Assembly (NCBI RefSeq): GCF_017313085.1
Contig: NZ_JAFLNF010000001.1
Coordinates: forward strand, 496,001-560,000
DNA: 64,000 nucleotides
Source: Roseibium limicola
Lineage (GTDB): Bacteria > Pseudomonadota > Alphaproteobacteria > Rhizobiales > Stappiaceae
Direction: 5' to 3'
Position 1 is the first letter of the stretch. Each line of letters begins with the position of its first letter. Shown here in pieces: positions 36,209-45,717 of the stretch. The position numbers and the translations under genes are program-made. The notes beneath the pieces are model-generated. The model was given only the letters and a program-made list of their open reading frames with translations, did no database searches and was not told the DNA's origin.

Positions 36209-37615
36209 TCACAAAAGAGCAAAGTCCGCAACCCTGGCCTGCCATGCAGCCGCATAGGGCTGAAAGCTAGGGGCAACCTCAGGATCTCTTGGAGCCTGCC
36301 CCGCGCCGGCGCCAAGATCCGGCAAGGCCGGTGCGAGTAGCATTGCAGCTCCCGCACTAGTGCCGGTACTGGACCCGTCGCTTGAGACCACAGGACGCCC
36401 GGTCGCACTCGCAAGCATGTCCAGATAAAGCTGATTTTGTGAGAATGGGCCTTCAACGATCGTTTTCCCACGTCCGCCAGCCATCTTCAGACACTCGGCA
36501 GTCATCAGCGCCAAATAGAACGAGACGGCGGCAAAACGCTGTCCGTCACTCAGCGTCGCCTCTTCTACCGTCCAGCAAGACTGACGGCCCCTGAAGGGAC
36601 CAGAGCGTGTTTCAACGGCGGGAAACAGCATGACATGGCGGTGAAGGACCTCGTCGATTTCCTTCCGTGTGGCTCCTGACACCCGACCGGACATCACCAT
36701 ATCGAACTCCCGCCCGCCCATGAAACGAGCCGATGGCACCTGATCTCCCAAGGCGTTCACATTCATCAGCGTGTCGCGGGCAGGATCAAGATCGACAGAA
36801 GCCCCTCCCAATGCCAGAACGATCACCCAAGTGCCGGAAGACACCACGGAGAATGGCGGCTTGCGCCTCAACAAATGCGGATAGAGCGATGCATTGGAAT
36901 CATGGATCCCGCAGACAACGGGAAGGTCATCGGGCACGCCGAGAGTTGCCCCGAGCTCGGGCGTGACTGTGCCCAGAACTTGGGTCGCGGGCTGGACTGG
37001 CGCCATCTTTGTTTTCAAGCCCAGCCGATCGACCAGAGCGGAGAATGTTCCGCTCTCCGGACACCAAAGGTCGGTGTGGCAGCCGAGGGAGGTGACCTCA
37101 TTTGCCTGCACGCCCGTCAGACGATAGGCCCAGTATTGCGGATACGTGAGAACACAGGCGGTTCGCGCGAGAAGTCCCGGATCGGTCTGAAACTGCCAAT
37201 GAAGTTGCGCGCCGACATTCAAGCCCATGCCCAGCCGCGGCGACCCGGTCTCCGCAAACGCGGGGCGGATGCTGTCATAGGCCGGGCCCAGCGCGTCAGG
37301 GCCGGTGAACTCATAATCTAGCACAGGCGCGGCCAGATTGCCGTCGTCATCCAGCAAGACGATGGAGGCGCCATGGGTGGTGACCGAAATTGCATCGATG
37401 TGATGAGCAGCGTGCATGTCGCGCAGGCCATCCAGAATAAAGGCCCAGAGCCCGTCTATGTCATAGTGCGGGTAAGGCCCCGAGGCCAAGACGGCGTTGT
37501 CCTGCTTGCGGACACCGATCTCCCGACCGGTTTCCAGCTCGACCGCCGCCACCTTTGCATTGGTCTTGCCAATGTCGATCACCCCCACATGCCGAATATC
37601 AGGCAAGCGCTTCAC
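36209..37615 (-). CDS. rhaK: Rhamnulokinase-type sugar kinase (FGGY family)
   Basis: Phosphorylates L-rhamnulose (or supports rhamnose uptake, as shown for RhaK in Rhizobium). The 468-residue FGGY kinase opens [16 protein letters not shown], with the phosphate-binding loop, and has [29 protein letters not shown] and [14 protein letters not shown]. The ATP-site segment [16 protein letters not shown] is near the C-terminus. It is the last gene of rhaRSTPQUK and overlaps rhaU by 4 bp. The symbol is assigned from the gene order, which matches the Rhizobium locus exactly. Confidence 0.88.
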   Translation of the reverse strand: MKRLPDIRHVGVIDIGKTNAKVAAVELETGREIGVRKQDNAVLASGPYPHYDIDGLWAFILDGLRDMHAAHHIDAISVTTHGASIVLLDDDGNLAAPVLDYEFTGPDALGPAYDSIRPAFAETGSPRLGMGLNVGAQLHWQFQTDPGLLARTACVLTYPQYWAYRLTGVQANEVTSLGCHTDLWCPESGTFSALVDRLGLKTKMAPVQPATQVLGTVTPELGATLGVPDDLPVVCGIHDSNASLYPHLLRRKPPFSVVSSGTWVIVLALGGASVDLDPARDTLMNVNALGDQVPSARFMGGREFDMVMSGRVSGATRKEIDEVLHRHVMLFPAVETRSGPFRGRQSCWTVEEATLSDGQRFAAVSFYLALMTAECLKMAGGRGKTIVEGPFSQNQLYLDMLASATGRPVVSSDGSSTGTSAGAAMLLAPALPDLGAGAGQAPRDPEVAPSFQPYAAAWQARVADFALL

Positions 37616-37926
37616 TCCAGATGAAAGACGGTGGAGAGCGGTTTGACCACCGGCGCATTGTCAGGACCGGTCGCCATTAGATCAGCCATATGGTTCCACC
37701 ACTTGCGCATGACCGGGTGAGACGGCAGATCCTCCATGCCATGGTCATCCTCGCGCCATAGAACCGCAAAGAGACTGTGTGTCTCCTCGTCCAGATGGAT
37801 GGAATAATCCCGAACTCCCGCCTGCTTTAACAGGTCGACGAGCTCCGGCCAGATGTCATCATGCCGCTTCTGGTACTCGGCTTTCATCCCCGGGTTGAGC
37901 TGCATCTTGAAGGCGATCTTTTCCAT
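37612..37926 (-). CDS. rhaU: L-rhamnose mutarotase
   Basis: Interconverts alpha and beta anomers of L-rhamnose. The 104-residue protein has the whole family pattern: [20 protein letters not shown] with the catalytic His, [29 protein letters not shown], and [15 protein letters not shown] with the conserved Trp pair. It overlaps rhaK by 4 bp and lies 3 bp after rhaQ. In Rhizobium this gene is called rhaU (rhaM in enteric bacteria). Confidence 0.95.
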   Translation of the reverse strand: MEKIAFKMQLNPGMKAEYQKRHDDIWPELVDLLKQAGVRDYSIHLDEETHSLFAVLWREDDHGMEDLPSHPVMRKWWNHMADLMATGPDNAPVVKPLSTVFHLE

Positions 37927-37929
37927 GAC

Positions 37930-38946
37930 TCAAGCCTTTCTGCGGGCCAGATAGCGCCCCACGAGGCGCGGCAAGGCAATGACTAGGATCAGCAGCAACC
38001 CGATGAAGATCGACATGACAATACCGGGCACATTGAGCAGGCCGAAGCCGAAGGTCACCATACCCATGACGAAGGCTGCAATGACCACACCGGGAATGCT
38101 GCCCGATCCGCCAAGGATATTGACCCCGCCAAGAACCACCATCGTGACCACTTCAAGCTCCCAGCCAAAGGCAATCGAAGGGCGTGTCGCTCCGAGCCGT
38201 GAAGTCAGACAGATGGCGGCGACGCCAGACATCAGGCCCGTCAGCAAGAAGAGTGTGAATTTGACCCGCGGCACGCGAATACCGGAGAACAACGATCCGA
38301 CCGGATTATTGCCGATTGCATAGACCATCCGACCAAAGTTCGTGGCATGCAGGAGAATTGCGAAAATCACTGCCAGCGCTGCAAACAGCACCATCTCGAA
38401 GGAAATAACCCATCCCACGTATCCCTGTCCGAAAAAGGCAAAGTCGGATGGGTAGCCGGTATAGGCCTTGTCCCCCAGAACGATATACGAGATCCCGCGA
38501 AACAGGCTCATGGTGCCGATGGTGACGACAATTGAGGGCAACCCCATGCCTGTGACCAGAAAACCGTTGAAGGCGCCGCAGAGCAGCCCGACGGTCAGGC
38601 CGACGAGCACCAATGTTGGCGTATCTGCCCCCATCTGCACGGCGGCCCCCATGGCCGTGGAAGCCAGGGCAATGATCGAGGCAACTGACAGATCGATCTC
38701 ACCGGAAATGATCAACAATCCCATAGCGAAGGCAATCATCGCCTTTTCGGTGAAGTTGAAGGTGGCGTCCGACAAGTTCCACGGATCGAGGAAATACGGG
38801 GAGGCAAAGGAATTGGTGATAAACACCATCACCGCAACCACCAACAGCAGAAGCTCCCAGCTGGTCAAAAACCGCCTCACCGGGGACTTCAACCGGTTGG
38901 GAAGCACGCGTCCCAAGGTCTGTGGGTCAAGAGAGGTCACGGTCAT
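37930..38946 (-). CDS. rhaQ: Rhamnose ABC transporter permease
   Basis: A 338-residue RbsC-family permease of the rhamnose importer. The family signature is SGEIDLSVASIIALAS, with an FNFTEKAMIAFAMGLLI segment just before it. There is a long hydrophobic profile with about nine segments and a basic tail (LVGRYLARRKA). It overlaps the preceding permease by 4 bp. Together with rhaP it forms the channel energised by RhaT. Confidence 0.92.
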   Translation of the reverse strand: MTVTSLDPQTLGRVLPNRLKSPVRRFLTSWELLLLVVAVMVFITNSFASPYFLDPWNLSDATFNFTEKAMIAFAMGLLIISGEIDLSVASIIALASTAMGAAVQMGADTPTLVLVGLTVGLLCGAFNGFLVTGMGLPSIVVTIGTMSLFRGISYIVLGDKAYTGYPSDFAFFGQGYVGWVISFEMVLFAALAVIFAILLHATNFGRMVYAIGNNPVGSLFSGIRVPRVKFTLFLLTGLMSGVAAICLTSRLGATRPSIAFGWELEVVTMVVLGGVNILGGSGSIPGVVIAAFVMGMVTFGFGLLNVPGIVMSIFIGLLLILVIALPRLVGRYLARRKA

Positions 38947-39923
38947 ATGGCATGCTCCGCTTTCTTCAGGATGACCCGGCCCTTGGTCCGGCTCGATGCC
39001 GCGTTGAATGCCACCGCAATGATGATGGCACTGCCCGAAATCGCCAGCTGCCAGAAGGGCGAGATATTGATGACAGGCAAGGCGTTCTTGACGATGCCCA
39101 GGAACAGCGCGCCCATCAGCGCACCACCGACCGATCCGACGCCGCCGGCGATCGAGATCCCGCCGATGACGCAGGCCGCCACGACTTCCAGTTCAAAGCC
39201 TCCGGCGATGTCAACATAGGCAACGGCATAGCGAGCTACCCATAGATAACCGGTCAAACCGGCCAGCATCCCCGACAAAACGAAGGCCGCACACTGAGTG
39301 CTGCCGACATCGATGCCCGTGTAGACAGCAGCATGCGGGTTGCCTCCAACGGCGAAAAAGGCACGGCCAAGCGGCGTCCGGCTAATGAGAAGCAGAAAGG
39401 CCACAACACAGACGATGGCGATCCACGACAGCACCGGGAGCCCCAGAAAGCTGGCGCGTGGGAAGGCCTTGAAGCTGTCGCTCATTTCATGAGCGTTGAT
39501 CCACTCACCGCCAGAAATCACGAAGATGATGCCGCGATAGATAGTCATCGTCCCGAGTGTCACGACAATCGGCGGGATATCCAGTTTCCAGACCAGAAGC
39601 CCATTGACCAGCCCCATCATCGCGCCAAGGCTCAGGGCAATCGCCAGAATGAGAGGAATGGGCAGACCGGGAACGGCTGTGTTGATCATGGCCACGATCA
39701 TGCCCGTCAACGCTAGATTGGCCGCAACAGACAGATCAATGCAGCGCGTGACGATCACCACCATCTGCCCCAAAGCCAGAATGATCAGTGGGGCCGTGTC
39801 ATTAAAAACATTGGCGAGATTGGCCGGCGCGACAAACGCCGGAAACCGGCTGGCAACGCCGATCAGCAGGGCCAGAATGGCGCCTGCCAGAATGGCCTCG
39901 CGAGATTTCAAGAACCCGGTCAT
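38943..39923 (-). CDS. rhaP: Rhamnose ABC transporter permease
   Basis: A 326-residue RbsC-family permease. The family signature is TRCIDLSVAANLALTG, preceded by IILALGQMVVIV. It has about nine membrane segments and ends in a basic C-terminus. It overlaps both the ATPase gene (ATGA) and the following permease, giving a fully coupled rhaTPQ set. Order and size match rhaP of rhizobia. It acts in the inner membrane. Confidence 0.92.
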   Translation of the reverse strand: MTGFLKSREAILAGAILALLIGVASRFPAFVAPANLANVFNDTAPLIILALGQMVVIVTRCIDLSVAANLALTGMIVAMINTAVPGLPIPLILAIALSLGAMMGLVNGLLVWKLDIPPIVVTLGTMTIYRGIIFVISGGEWINAHEMSDSFKAFPRASFLGLPVLSWIAIVCVVAFLLLISRTPLGRAFFAVGGNPHAAVYTGIDVGSTQCAAFVLSGMLAGLTGYLWVARYAVAYVDIAGGFELEVVAACVIGGISIAGGVGSVGGALMGALFLGIVKNALPVINISPFWQLAISGSAIIIAVAFNAASSRTKGRVILKKAEHAI

Positions 39924-41479
39924 GCCCGTGCCTCCTCAATGCCGGCTGCTGCACGCACCAGACTTTCCGGCGTCAGGGCTTCCCCCTCATATTCGGCGAC
40001 GATACGACCTTCGCGCATGACGATCACCCGGTCCGACATGCCAAGCACCTCGGGAATTTCGGAGGAAACCATGATCACTGCGAGCCCTTGGGCGGCCAGT
40101 TCCGCCATGAACTCGTGCACCGCTGCTTTCGAGCCGATATCGATGCCTTTGGTCGGCTCATCAAGAATGATCACGCGCGGCTTCGTCGCCAACCATTTGG
40201 CAATCACGACCTTCTGCTGGTTACCACCAGACAGCTCACCAATGTCCTGATCGAGTGCTGCCGCCCGCAAATCCAGCCGCTGCGTGTACTCCCGCGCCAT
40301 CTCGAACTCTTGCGCGAGTTTCAAGAACCCTTTGCGGGATGTTTGCGAAAGGGAAGCCAGCGTCACATTTTGAAAGATCGGCAGCCCCTTGATGGCCCCC
40401 TGCTTGCCCCGATCTTCCGGCACATACACAATGCCGCGATGGATCGCCTCATTGGGCGAGCGCACGACAGCCACTTTTCCGTCAATCCGGATCGCGCCCT
40501 TGGAGGGTTTGGTAATACCGAAAAGCGCCTGCATGAATTCACTGCGCCCGGCTCCCACCAGACCATAAAAGCCCAGGATCTCGCCGGCGCGCAGAGAAAA
40601 GCCGATATCCTCGAATTCGGTAGGGTGGCTGTAGCCCACCACCTTCAGCACTTCCTCACCCAAATCCGGCGCCCGGTTCGGGAAAACCTGATCGACAGCG
40701 CGGCCGACCATCATCTTGACCAGAGATTGCTCATTCACGTCGGCGATCTTGCCCGCCCCGACCTTCTCGCCATCGCGAAAAACCGTGTAGCGGTCGGCTA
40801 TCCGGAAGATTTCGTCGAACTTGTGGCTGATGAACAGGATCGCCTTGCCTTCGGCTTTCAACCGCTCAACCAGCTCGTAGGTTTCTTCAATTTCCTTGTA
40901 GGAGAGCGACGCGGTCGGCTCATCCATTATGACGATCTTGGCATCGATCGAAAGCGCCCGTGCAATGGCGACGAGATGCTTGTTGGCAATGCCGAGGTCT
41001 TTCAGTGTGACATCGGGGTCGATCTGCGCGCCAATACGGTCCAGCAACTCCTTGGCGCGACGACGCAGCGTCTTCTTGTCGATCAGCCCAAATCGCCCAC
41101 GTGGCGCATGGCCGATAAAGATGTTTTCCGCGACAGTCAGCTCATCAAACAGCACGGTTTCCTGATGGATCGCCGTGACCCCGGCCTTGCCCGCATCCTG
41201 GGCCGTTGGAAAGTTCAAGGGCTCTCCGCTGACCGTTATGGTGCCCTCTTCCGGCTGATAGATGCCGGTCAAGATCTTGACGATTGTGGATTTCCCCGCG
41301 CCGTTCTCACCGACAAGTGCGGTGACTTCGCCAGGGTAGAGATCAAGATCGACGCCCGACAGCGCCTTGACGCCCGGAAAGGATTTGGAGATCCCCTTGA
41401 GCGACAGGATTGGGGCCCCATCGATATGCGATTGAAGATGCACGTCTTCTCTGTCCTGCAGCTGCGCAAGCACGACCAT
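39920..41479 (-). CDS. rhaT: Rhamnose ABC transporter ATP-binding protein
   Basis: A 519-residue double-cassette ATPase. The first Walker A is GENGAGKSTIVKIL near residue 58, and Walker B is VIMDEPTASLS. The second half has the degenerate Walker A GLVGAGRSEF, an intact signature LSGGNQQKVVIAKWL and VIILDEPTKGID. This is the standard RbsA/MglA layout. An AGAGG site precedes the ATG at 41479. It is separated from the binding-protein gene by an 84-bp gap that contains a perfect 10-bp hairpin, so its expression is probably lower than that of rhaS. Confidence 0.92.
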   Translation of the reverse strand: MVVLAQLQDREDVHLQSHIDGAPILSLKGISKSFPGVKALSGVDLDLYPGEVTALVGENGAGKSTIVKILTGIYQPEEGTITVSGEPLNFPTAQDAGKAGVTAIHQETVLFDELTVAENIFIGHAPRGRFGLIDKKTLRRRAKELLDRIGAQIDPDVTLKDLGIANKHLVAIARALSIDAKIVIMDEPTASLSYKEIEETYELVERLKAEGKAILFISHKFDEIFRIADRYTVFRDGEKVGAGKIADVNEQSLVKMMVGRAVDQVFPNRAPDLGEEVLKVVGYSHPTEFEDIGFSLRAGEILGFYGLVGAGRSEFMQALFGITKPSKGAIRIDGKVAVVRSPNEAIHRGIVYVPEDRGKQGAIKGLPIFQNVTLASLSQTSRKGFLKLAQEFEMAREYTQRLDLRAAALDQDIGELSGGNQQKVVIAKWLATKPRVIILDEPTKGIDIGSKAAVHEFMAELAAQGLAVIMVSSEIPEVLGMSDRVIVMREGRIVAEYEGEALTPESLVRAAAGIEEARA

Positions 41480-41513
41480 TTTCCGGGCCTCTGGCGGTAG
41501 ATTTCAGTTCAAT

Positions 41514-41537
41514 CCGGTCCGGCTGGTGCCGGACCGG
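41514..41537 (-). terminator. Intra-operon hairpin between rhaS and rhaT
   Basis: A perfect 10-bp stem, CCGGTCCGGC at 41514-41523 and GCCGGACCGG at 41528-41537, with a 4-nt loop. It lies just after the rhaS stop and is followed on the minus strand by an ATTGAACTG stretch without a real T run. It is likely to reduce read-through or to protect the rhaS mRNA end. Confidence 0.65.
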
Positions 41538-41563
41538 AGGCGTCAGCTCAGACTGATCGGGAC

Positions 41564-42556
41564 TTAGAAGATGTCCTTGAAGTCATCAACGTTGGACGCG
41601 TCGTAGACGAACGGATCGGCCATGGCGCCTTCGCTGTTGTCGTCGAGCGTCAATGTACCCATGCGACCCATCGGGATTTCCGCACCGGCTTTTGCTTCGG
41701 CCACACCGGTTGCCAGATTATAGGCCAGAACGGTCGCCGAGTAGCCAAGGTCGATCGGGTTCCAGATGGCGAAGGACTTGGATGCTCCGGAGTGCACGTG
41801 ACCAGCCATTTCAGATGGCAGGCCAAGACCGGTGACATTCACCTGGCCAACCTTTTCTGCATCCGACACAGCCTGGGCAGCCGCCACGATCCCGACAGAG
41901 GTCGGCGCGATGATCGCCTTCAGGTCTGGATAGGTCTGCATGAGGCCCTGAGCTTCGCGGTAAGACTTGTCGGCCAAGTCGTCCCCATAGACCGTCGCAA
42001 CCACGTTGATGCCAGGATAGTTGTCCTGGACCTTAGTCATCTCTTCGATCCAGATGTTCTGGTTTGTCGCGGTGGCTGACGCGGAGAGCACGGCCACATC
42101 GCCACCATCCGGCAGGTGATCAGCGGCAAGCTTGATGATCATATTGCCGATCAGCGGGTTGGACGACGGGTTGAGATGAAGCTGACGCCCTTCAGCCGCA
42201 ACGCCGGAATCCCAGGAGATCACGGTGATGCCACGCTGCATGGCCTTCTTCAACGCAGGAACCAGTGCATCCGTGTCATTGGCGGAGATCGCGATGGCAT
42301 CAACCTTCTGAGCAATCAGCGCATTGATCACTTCAATCTGGCCTTCTGCCGTCGTGTCGGTCGGGCCGGTGTAGATGACTTCCACATCCCCCAACTCGGC
42401 AGCGGCTTCCTTGGCACCTTCAGCGGCAGCCTCAAAGAAGCCGATGCCCAGCGCCTTGACCACCAGTGCGATGCGCTTGGTTTCCGCCTGAGCCGGACCG
42501 GCCATGCAGACGGCTGCAACAGCCGTTGCAGCGAGAAGCTTGTTCAAGAATTTCAT
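41564..42556 (-). CDS. rhaS: Rhamnose-binding periplasmic protein
   Basis: A 330-residue binding protein of the RbsB class. The start is the ATG at 42556 with GGGAGGAAG just upstream; a frame open 13 codons further is not needed. The signal peptide is MKFLNKLLAATAVAAVCM and ends at PAQA. The mature protein begins ETKRIALVVKALGIGFFEAA and has the Peripla_BP_4 segments KVDAIAISANDTDALVPALK and VISWDSGVAAEGRQLHLNP. It lies 54 bp after rhaR on the same strand, so regulator and importer are co-transcribed as in Rhizobium. Confidence 0.93.
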   Translation of the reverse strand: MKFLNKLLAATAVAAVCMAGPAQAETKRIALVVKALGIGFFEAAAEGAKEAAAELGDVEVIYTGPTDTTAEGQIEVINALIAQKVDAIAISANDTDALVPALKKAMQRGITVISWDSGVAAEGRQLHLNPSSNPLIGNMIIKLAADHLPDGGDVAVLSASATATNQNIWIEEMTKVQDNYPGINVVATVYGDDLADKSYREAQGLMQTYPDLKAIIAPTSVGIVAAAQAVSDAEKVGQVNVTGLGLPSEMAGHVHSGASKSFAIWNPIDLGYSATVLAYNLATGVAEAKAGAEIPMGRMGTLTLDDNSEGAMADPFVYDASNVDDFKDIF

Positions 42557-42610
42557 GTCTTCCTCCCAATTTGATCCCCCGACGCGCCTCCACACCCCGG
42601 GTCAACCTCG

Positions 42611-43417
42611 CTAACCGCTTCGAGCGGCCTGCGTTTGTGCCGCGCTTGACGGCGCCACAATCAATTTGACGTCTGCCTGCTCCATCATCTGGGCGGCTGC
42701 GTCTGAAATGCCTTCATCTGTAATCACGGTGCTGATCCGGCCCAATGGACACAGAATCAGACTGGAGCGGTTCTCGAACTTTGAGCTGTCTGCCAGCACA
42801 ACCAATTCATCCGCCTGACCGATGAGTTTCTGCTCTGCCTGGATCAACAACGGATCTGCTTCCATCAACCCTAGCGGCCCCAAGCCCTGCGCCCCCATGA
42901 ACATGCGCTTGGCATAGAAATTTCGGGTCACGTCGTTTTCGAACGGACTGAGAATAATGTTCTGCTCGCGGTAGATCGTCCCGCCAGACAACATGATCGT
43001 GTTTTTGGAATGCTTCAGGAGATGCTCAGCGATGGGGAATGAGTTGGTAAAGACTTGCAGGCGTTTGCTCGCCAGCGGGTGCACCATCTGAAAGGTGGTT
43101 GTCCCGCCATTGATGATGATGCTGTCGCCATCCTCACACAACTCCACGGCAGCGCGCGCTATAGCGCGCTTCTGAACGCCGTGCATGGTCTCGTTGACAC
43201 TGAAGGGGCGCCCCGCCAACCCGACGAATTGCGGCGGATGAATGCTCTCGGCGCCACCACGAACCCGACGCAGCTTCTTTTGAACATGCAGTTGCGCGAT
43301 ATCGCGCCGGATCGTTGCTTCCGAGGAATCGGTCAGGGCAACCAGTTCCGCAACGGTCACCACGGGCCGCTCCTGTACCGCTGATAATATGATCCTGTGC
43401 CGTTCTTTCTCGTGCAT
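42611..43417 (-). CDS. rhaR: DeoR-family regulator of rhamnose use
   Basis: A 268-residue DeoR-type repressor. The N-terminal helix-turn-helix is HEKERHRIILSAVQERPVVT plus ALTDSSEATIRRDIAQLHVQ, with the family RRVRGG motif at about residue 50. The C-terminal DeoRC sensor domain contains SIIINGGTTTFQMVHPLASK and VLADSSKFENRSSLILCPL, which bind a phosphorylated sugar in the family. It heads the rhaRSTPQUK operon and is divergent from rhaDI. Its likely operators are the two TGATTGACAA elements in the intergenic region. Confidence 0.92.
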   Translation of the reverse strand: MHEKERHRIILSAVQERPVVTVAELVALTDSSEATIRRDIAQLHVQKKLRRVRGGAESIHPPQFVGLAGRPFSVNETMHGVQKRAIARAAVELCEDGDSIIINGGTTTFQMVHPLASKRLQVFTNSFPIAEHLLKHSKNTIMLSGGTIYREQNIILSPFENDVTRNFYAKRMFMGAQGLGPLGLMEADPLLIQAEQKLIGQADELVVLADSSKFENRSSLILCPLGRISTVITDEGISDAAAQMMEQADVKLIVAPSSAAQTQAARSG

Positions 43418-43601
43418 TCCAATCCTCCAAGCCCCTCTACGCTTCCACCATCACCACTCATTGTCAATCAAAATTCGTCATAAATGATTTATATGCGCTG
43501 CAATATGATTGAACTTGATCGATTGTGATTGACAAACCGAGTGGTTCCGGCATGCTTTAGCAAAGATCGGCGTCAGTCGGTCAATACCTTGGGAGGAAGA
43601 C
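43418..43601. promoter_or_regulatory. rhaR/rhaD divergent promoter with inverted TGATTGACAA pair
   Basis: The 184-bp gap contains TTGTCAATCA (43461-43470) and TGATTGACAA (43526-43535), exact reverse complements 55 bp apart. A third, partial copy TGATTGAAC starts at 43506. Each full copy contains TTGACA, a consensus -35 box, one pointing to each divergent operon, so a repressor bound to the pair would cover both promoters. The -10 boxes are less clear. GGGAGGAAG before 43602 is the rhaD ribosome site. Confidence 0.6.
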
Positions 43602-45704
43602 ATGTTGAACGCTGCCGCCGCACCCCGGCTTGAGAGCCTGTGGGACGATGCAAGAGTTGAGGGGATGAGCCAACCCGACCTATTGCTATATCGCTCAAAC
43701 CTGCTCGGATCGGACAAGCGCATCACCAATTACGGTGGCGGCAACACCTCGGCGAAAGTCATGCAGCTTGATCCCTTGTCTGCCAAAGAAGTCGAGGTTC
43801 TCTGGGTCAAGGGCTCCGGCGGCGATGTCGGGACCATCAAGATGGACGGCTTCGCAACTCTTTACATGGACAAGCTTCGCGCACTCAAGGACATCTACCG
43901 TGGCGTTGAGTTCGAAGATGACATGGTTGGTTTCCTGCCCCATTGCACCTTCAACCTGAACCCGCGCGCTGCCTCCATCGACACCCCCCTGCATGCCTAT
44001 GTACCGAAGTCCCATGTCGATCACATGCATCCGGACGCGATCATCGCCATTGCCGCGGCAAAAGACAGCAAGGCCCTGACTTCGGAGATCTTCGGTAATG
44101 ACATCGGCTGGCTGCCCTGGAAACGGCCGGGATATGAGCTGGGCCTGTGGTTGGAAAAATTCTGCCTGGAAAACCCGAACGCACGCGGTGTGGTTCTGGA
44201 AAGCCATGGGCTCTTTACCTGGGCCGACGATGCCAGAACCTGCTACGAAACCACTCTGGAAATCATCAACAAGGCGATGAGTTGGTTCGAGACAAAGCTG
44301 GACGGCAAGGACGCTTTCGGCGGACCGAAACACACAGCCCTATCGCCATCTGAGCGCCAAACAGTCGCCGCGGCGCTGATGCCGGAAATTCGCGGAATGG
44401 TTTCCGCCATGCAGCCGATGGTCGGGCATTTTGAAGACAGCGATGCAGTTCTGGAATTTGTGTGCGCGCGCGATATGGAAGCACTGGCCCGCCTCGGCAC
44501 CAGCTGCCCCGACCATTTCCTGCGCACGAAAATCCGCCCCCTGGTGGTCGACTTCAATCCCCAGTCCCCCGATCTCCCTGCGACGCTTGCAAGCCTGAAG
44601 CCTGCTGTTGAGGCCTACCGCGATGACTATGCCGCCTACTATGAGCGATGCAAGCATGCTGACAGCCCGGCGCTTCGAGATCCCAATGCGGTTGCCTACC
44701 TGATCCCCGGCGTTGGTATGATTACCTTCGCCAAGGACAAGGCAACGGCCCGCATCTCCGGCGAGTTCTACACCAATGCCATCAATGTAATGCGCGGGGC
44801 AGATGGCGTTTCGACCTATCAGGGTCTGCCTGAACAGGAAGCCTTCGATATCGAGTACTGGCTGCTCGAAGAAGCCAAACTTCAGCGCATGCCCAAGCCA
44901 AAGGCTCTTGCCGGCAAGGTCGCCCTCGTCACCGGCGGCGCCGGTGGCATCGGCTCCGCCACAGCAGAACGCTTTTTGCGCGAAGGCGCCTGCGTCGTTC
45001 TCGCGGACATTGATGCAACGGCGCTCGACGCCACAGCCGAACGCTTGATATCGACCTACTCAAAGGATGTCGTGCGGACCGTCACCATGGATGTCACCAG
45101 CGAAGAGGCAGTCGCAAGCTCCTTTGCCAAAGCCTCCGCCGAGTTCGGAGGCCTGGACATTCTGGTTTCAAACGCCGGCATTGCCTCTTCTGCACCAGTG
45201 GAAGAAACCTCGCTGGAGCTGTGGAACCGCAACATGTCGATCCTCTCGACCGGCTATTTTCTGGTCTCCCGTGAAGCTTTCAAACTTATGAAAAAACAAG
45301 GGATGGGCGGCTCCATAGTCTTTATTGGCTCAAAGAACGGGCTGGCTGCCTCCCCCGGCGCCAGCGCCTATTGCACGGCCAAGGCGTCCGAGCTGCATCT
45401 GGCCCGCTGTCTCGCGCTGGAAGGTGCACCAGAAGGCATCCGCGTCAATGTGGTCAACCCGGACGCCGTGCTGCGCGGCTCGAAGATCTGGTCAGGTGAC
45501 TGGTTGAAGGAGCGCGCCAGCGCCTACGGCAAGGACACCACCGAACTGGAAGAGCATTATCGTCAGCGTTCCCTGCTGAAACGCTCCGTTCTGCCGGAAG
45601 ACATTGCCGAAGCCAGCTATTTCTTTGCCTCGGAATTATCAGCCAAATCCACTGGTAACATCATCAATGTGGATGCCGGAAACGTCCAGGCCTTCACCCG
45701 CTAA
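43602..45704 (+). CDS. rhaD: Bifunctional rhamnulose-1-phosphate aldolase / alcohol dehydrogenase
   Basis: A 700-residue fusion. The N-terminal part (about residues 1-430) is a class II aldolase/adducin domain: NYGGGNTSAKV, VDHMHPDAIIAIA with metal His residues, and ESHGLFTWA. The C-terminal part (about 440-700) is a short-chain dehydrogenase with TGGAGGIGSATAERF for NAD and YCTAKASELHLA holding the catalytic Tyr/Lys. It cleaves rhamnulose-1-phosphate to DHAP and L-lactaldehyde and probably oxidises or reduces the lactaldehyde. This fusion is characteristic of alphaproteobacterial and some Bacillus rhamnose loci. It is followed 13 bp later by rhaI. Confidence 0.95.
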   Translation: MLNAAAAPRLESLWDDARVEGMSQPDLLLYRSNLLGSDKRITNYGGGNTSAKVMQLDPLSAKEVEVLWVKGSGGDVGTIKMDGFATLYMDKLRALKDIYRGVEFEDDMVGFLPHCTFNLNPRAASIDTPLHAYVPKSHVDHMHPDAIIAIAAAKDSKALTSEIFGNDIGWLPWKRPGYELGLWLEKFCLENPNARGVVLESHGLFTWADDARTCYETTLEIINKAMSWFETKLDGKDAFGGPKHTALSPSERQTVAAALMPEIRGMVSAMQPMVGHFEDSDAVLEFVCARDMEALARLGTSCPDHFLRTKIRPLVVDFNPQSPDLPATLASLKPAVEAYRDDYAAYYERCKHADSPALRDPNAVAYLIPGVGMITFAKDKATARISGEFYTNAINVMRGADGVSTYQGLPEQEAFDIEYWLLEEAKLQRMPKPKALAGKVALVTGGAGGIGSATAERFLREGACVVLADIDATALDATAERLISTYSKDVVRTVTMDVTSEEAVASSFAKASAEFGGLDILVSNAGIASSAPVEETSLELWNRNMSILSTGYFLVSREAFKLMKKQGMGGSIVFIGSKNGLAASPGASAYCTAKASELHLARCLALEGAPEGIRVNVVNPDAVLRGSKIWSGDWLKERASAYGKDTTELEEHYRQRSLLKRSVLPEDIAEASYFFASELSAKSTGNIINVDAGNVQAFTR

Positions 45705-45717
45705 CGGGAGCTGCGAT

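Noticed and set aside
40088-41500. A 470-codon plus-strand frame over rhaT
   Set aside because: No domain, and rhaT is well supported with Walker motifs on the minus strand.
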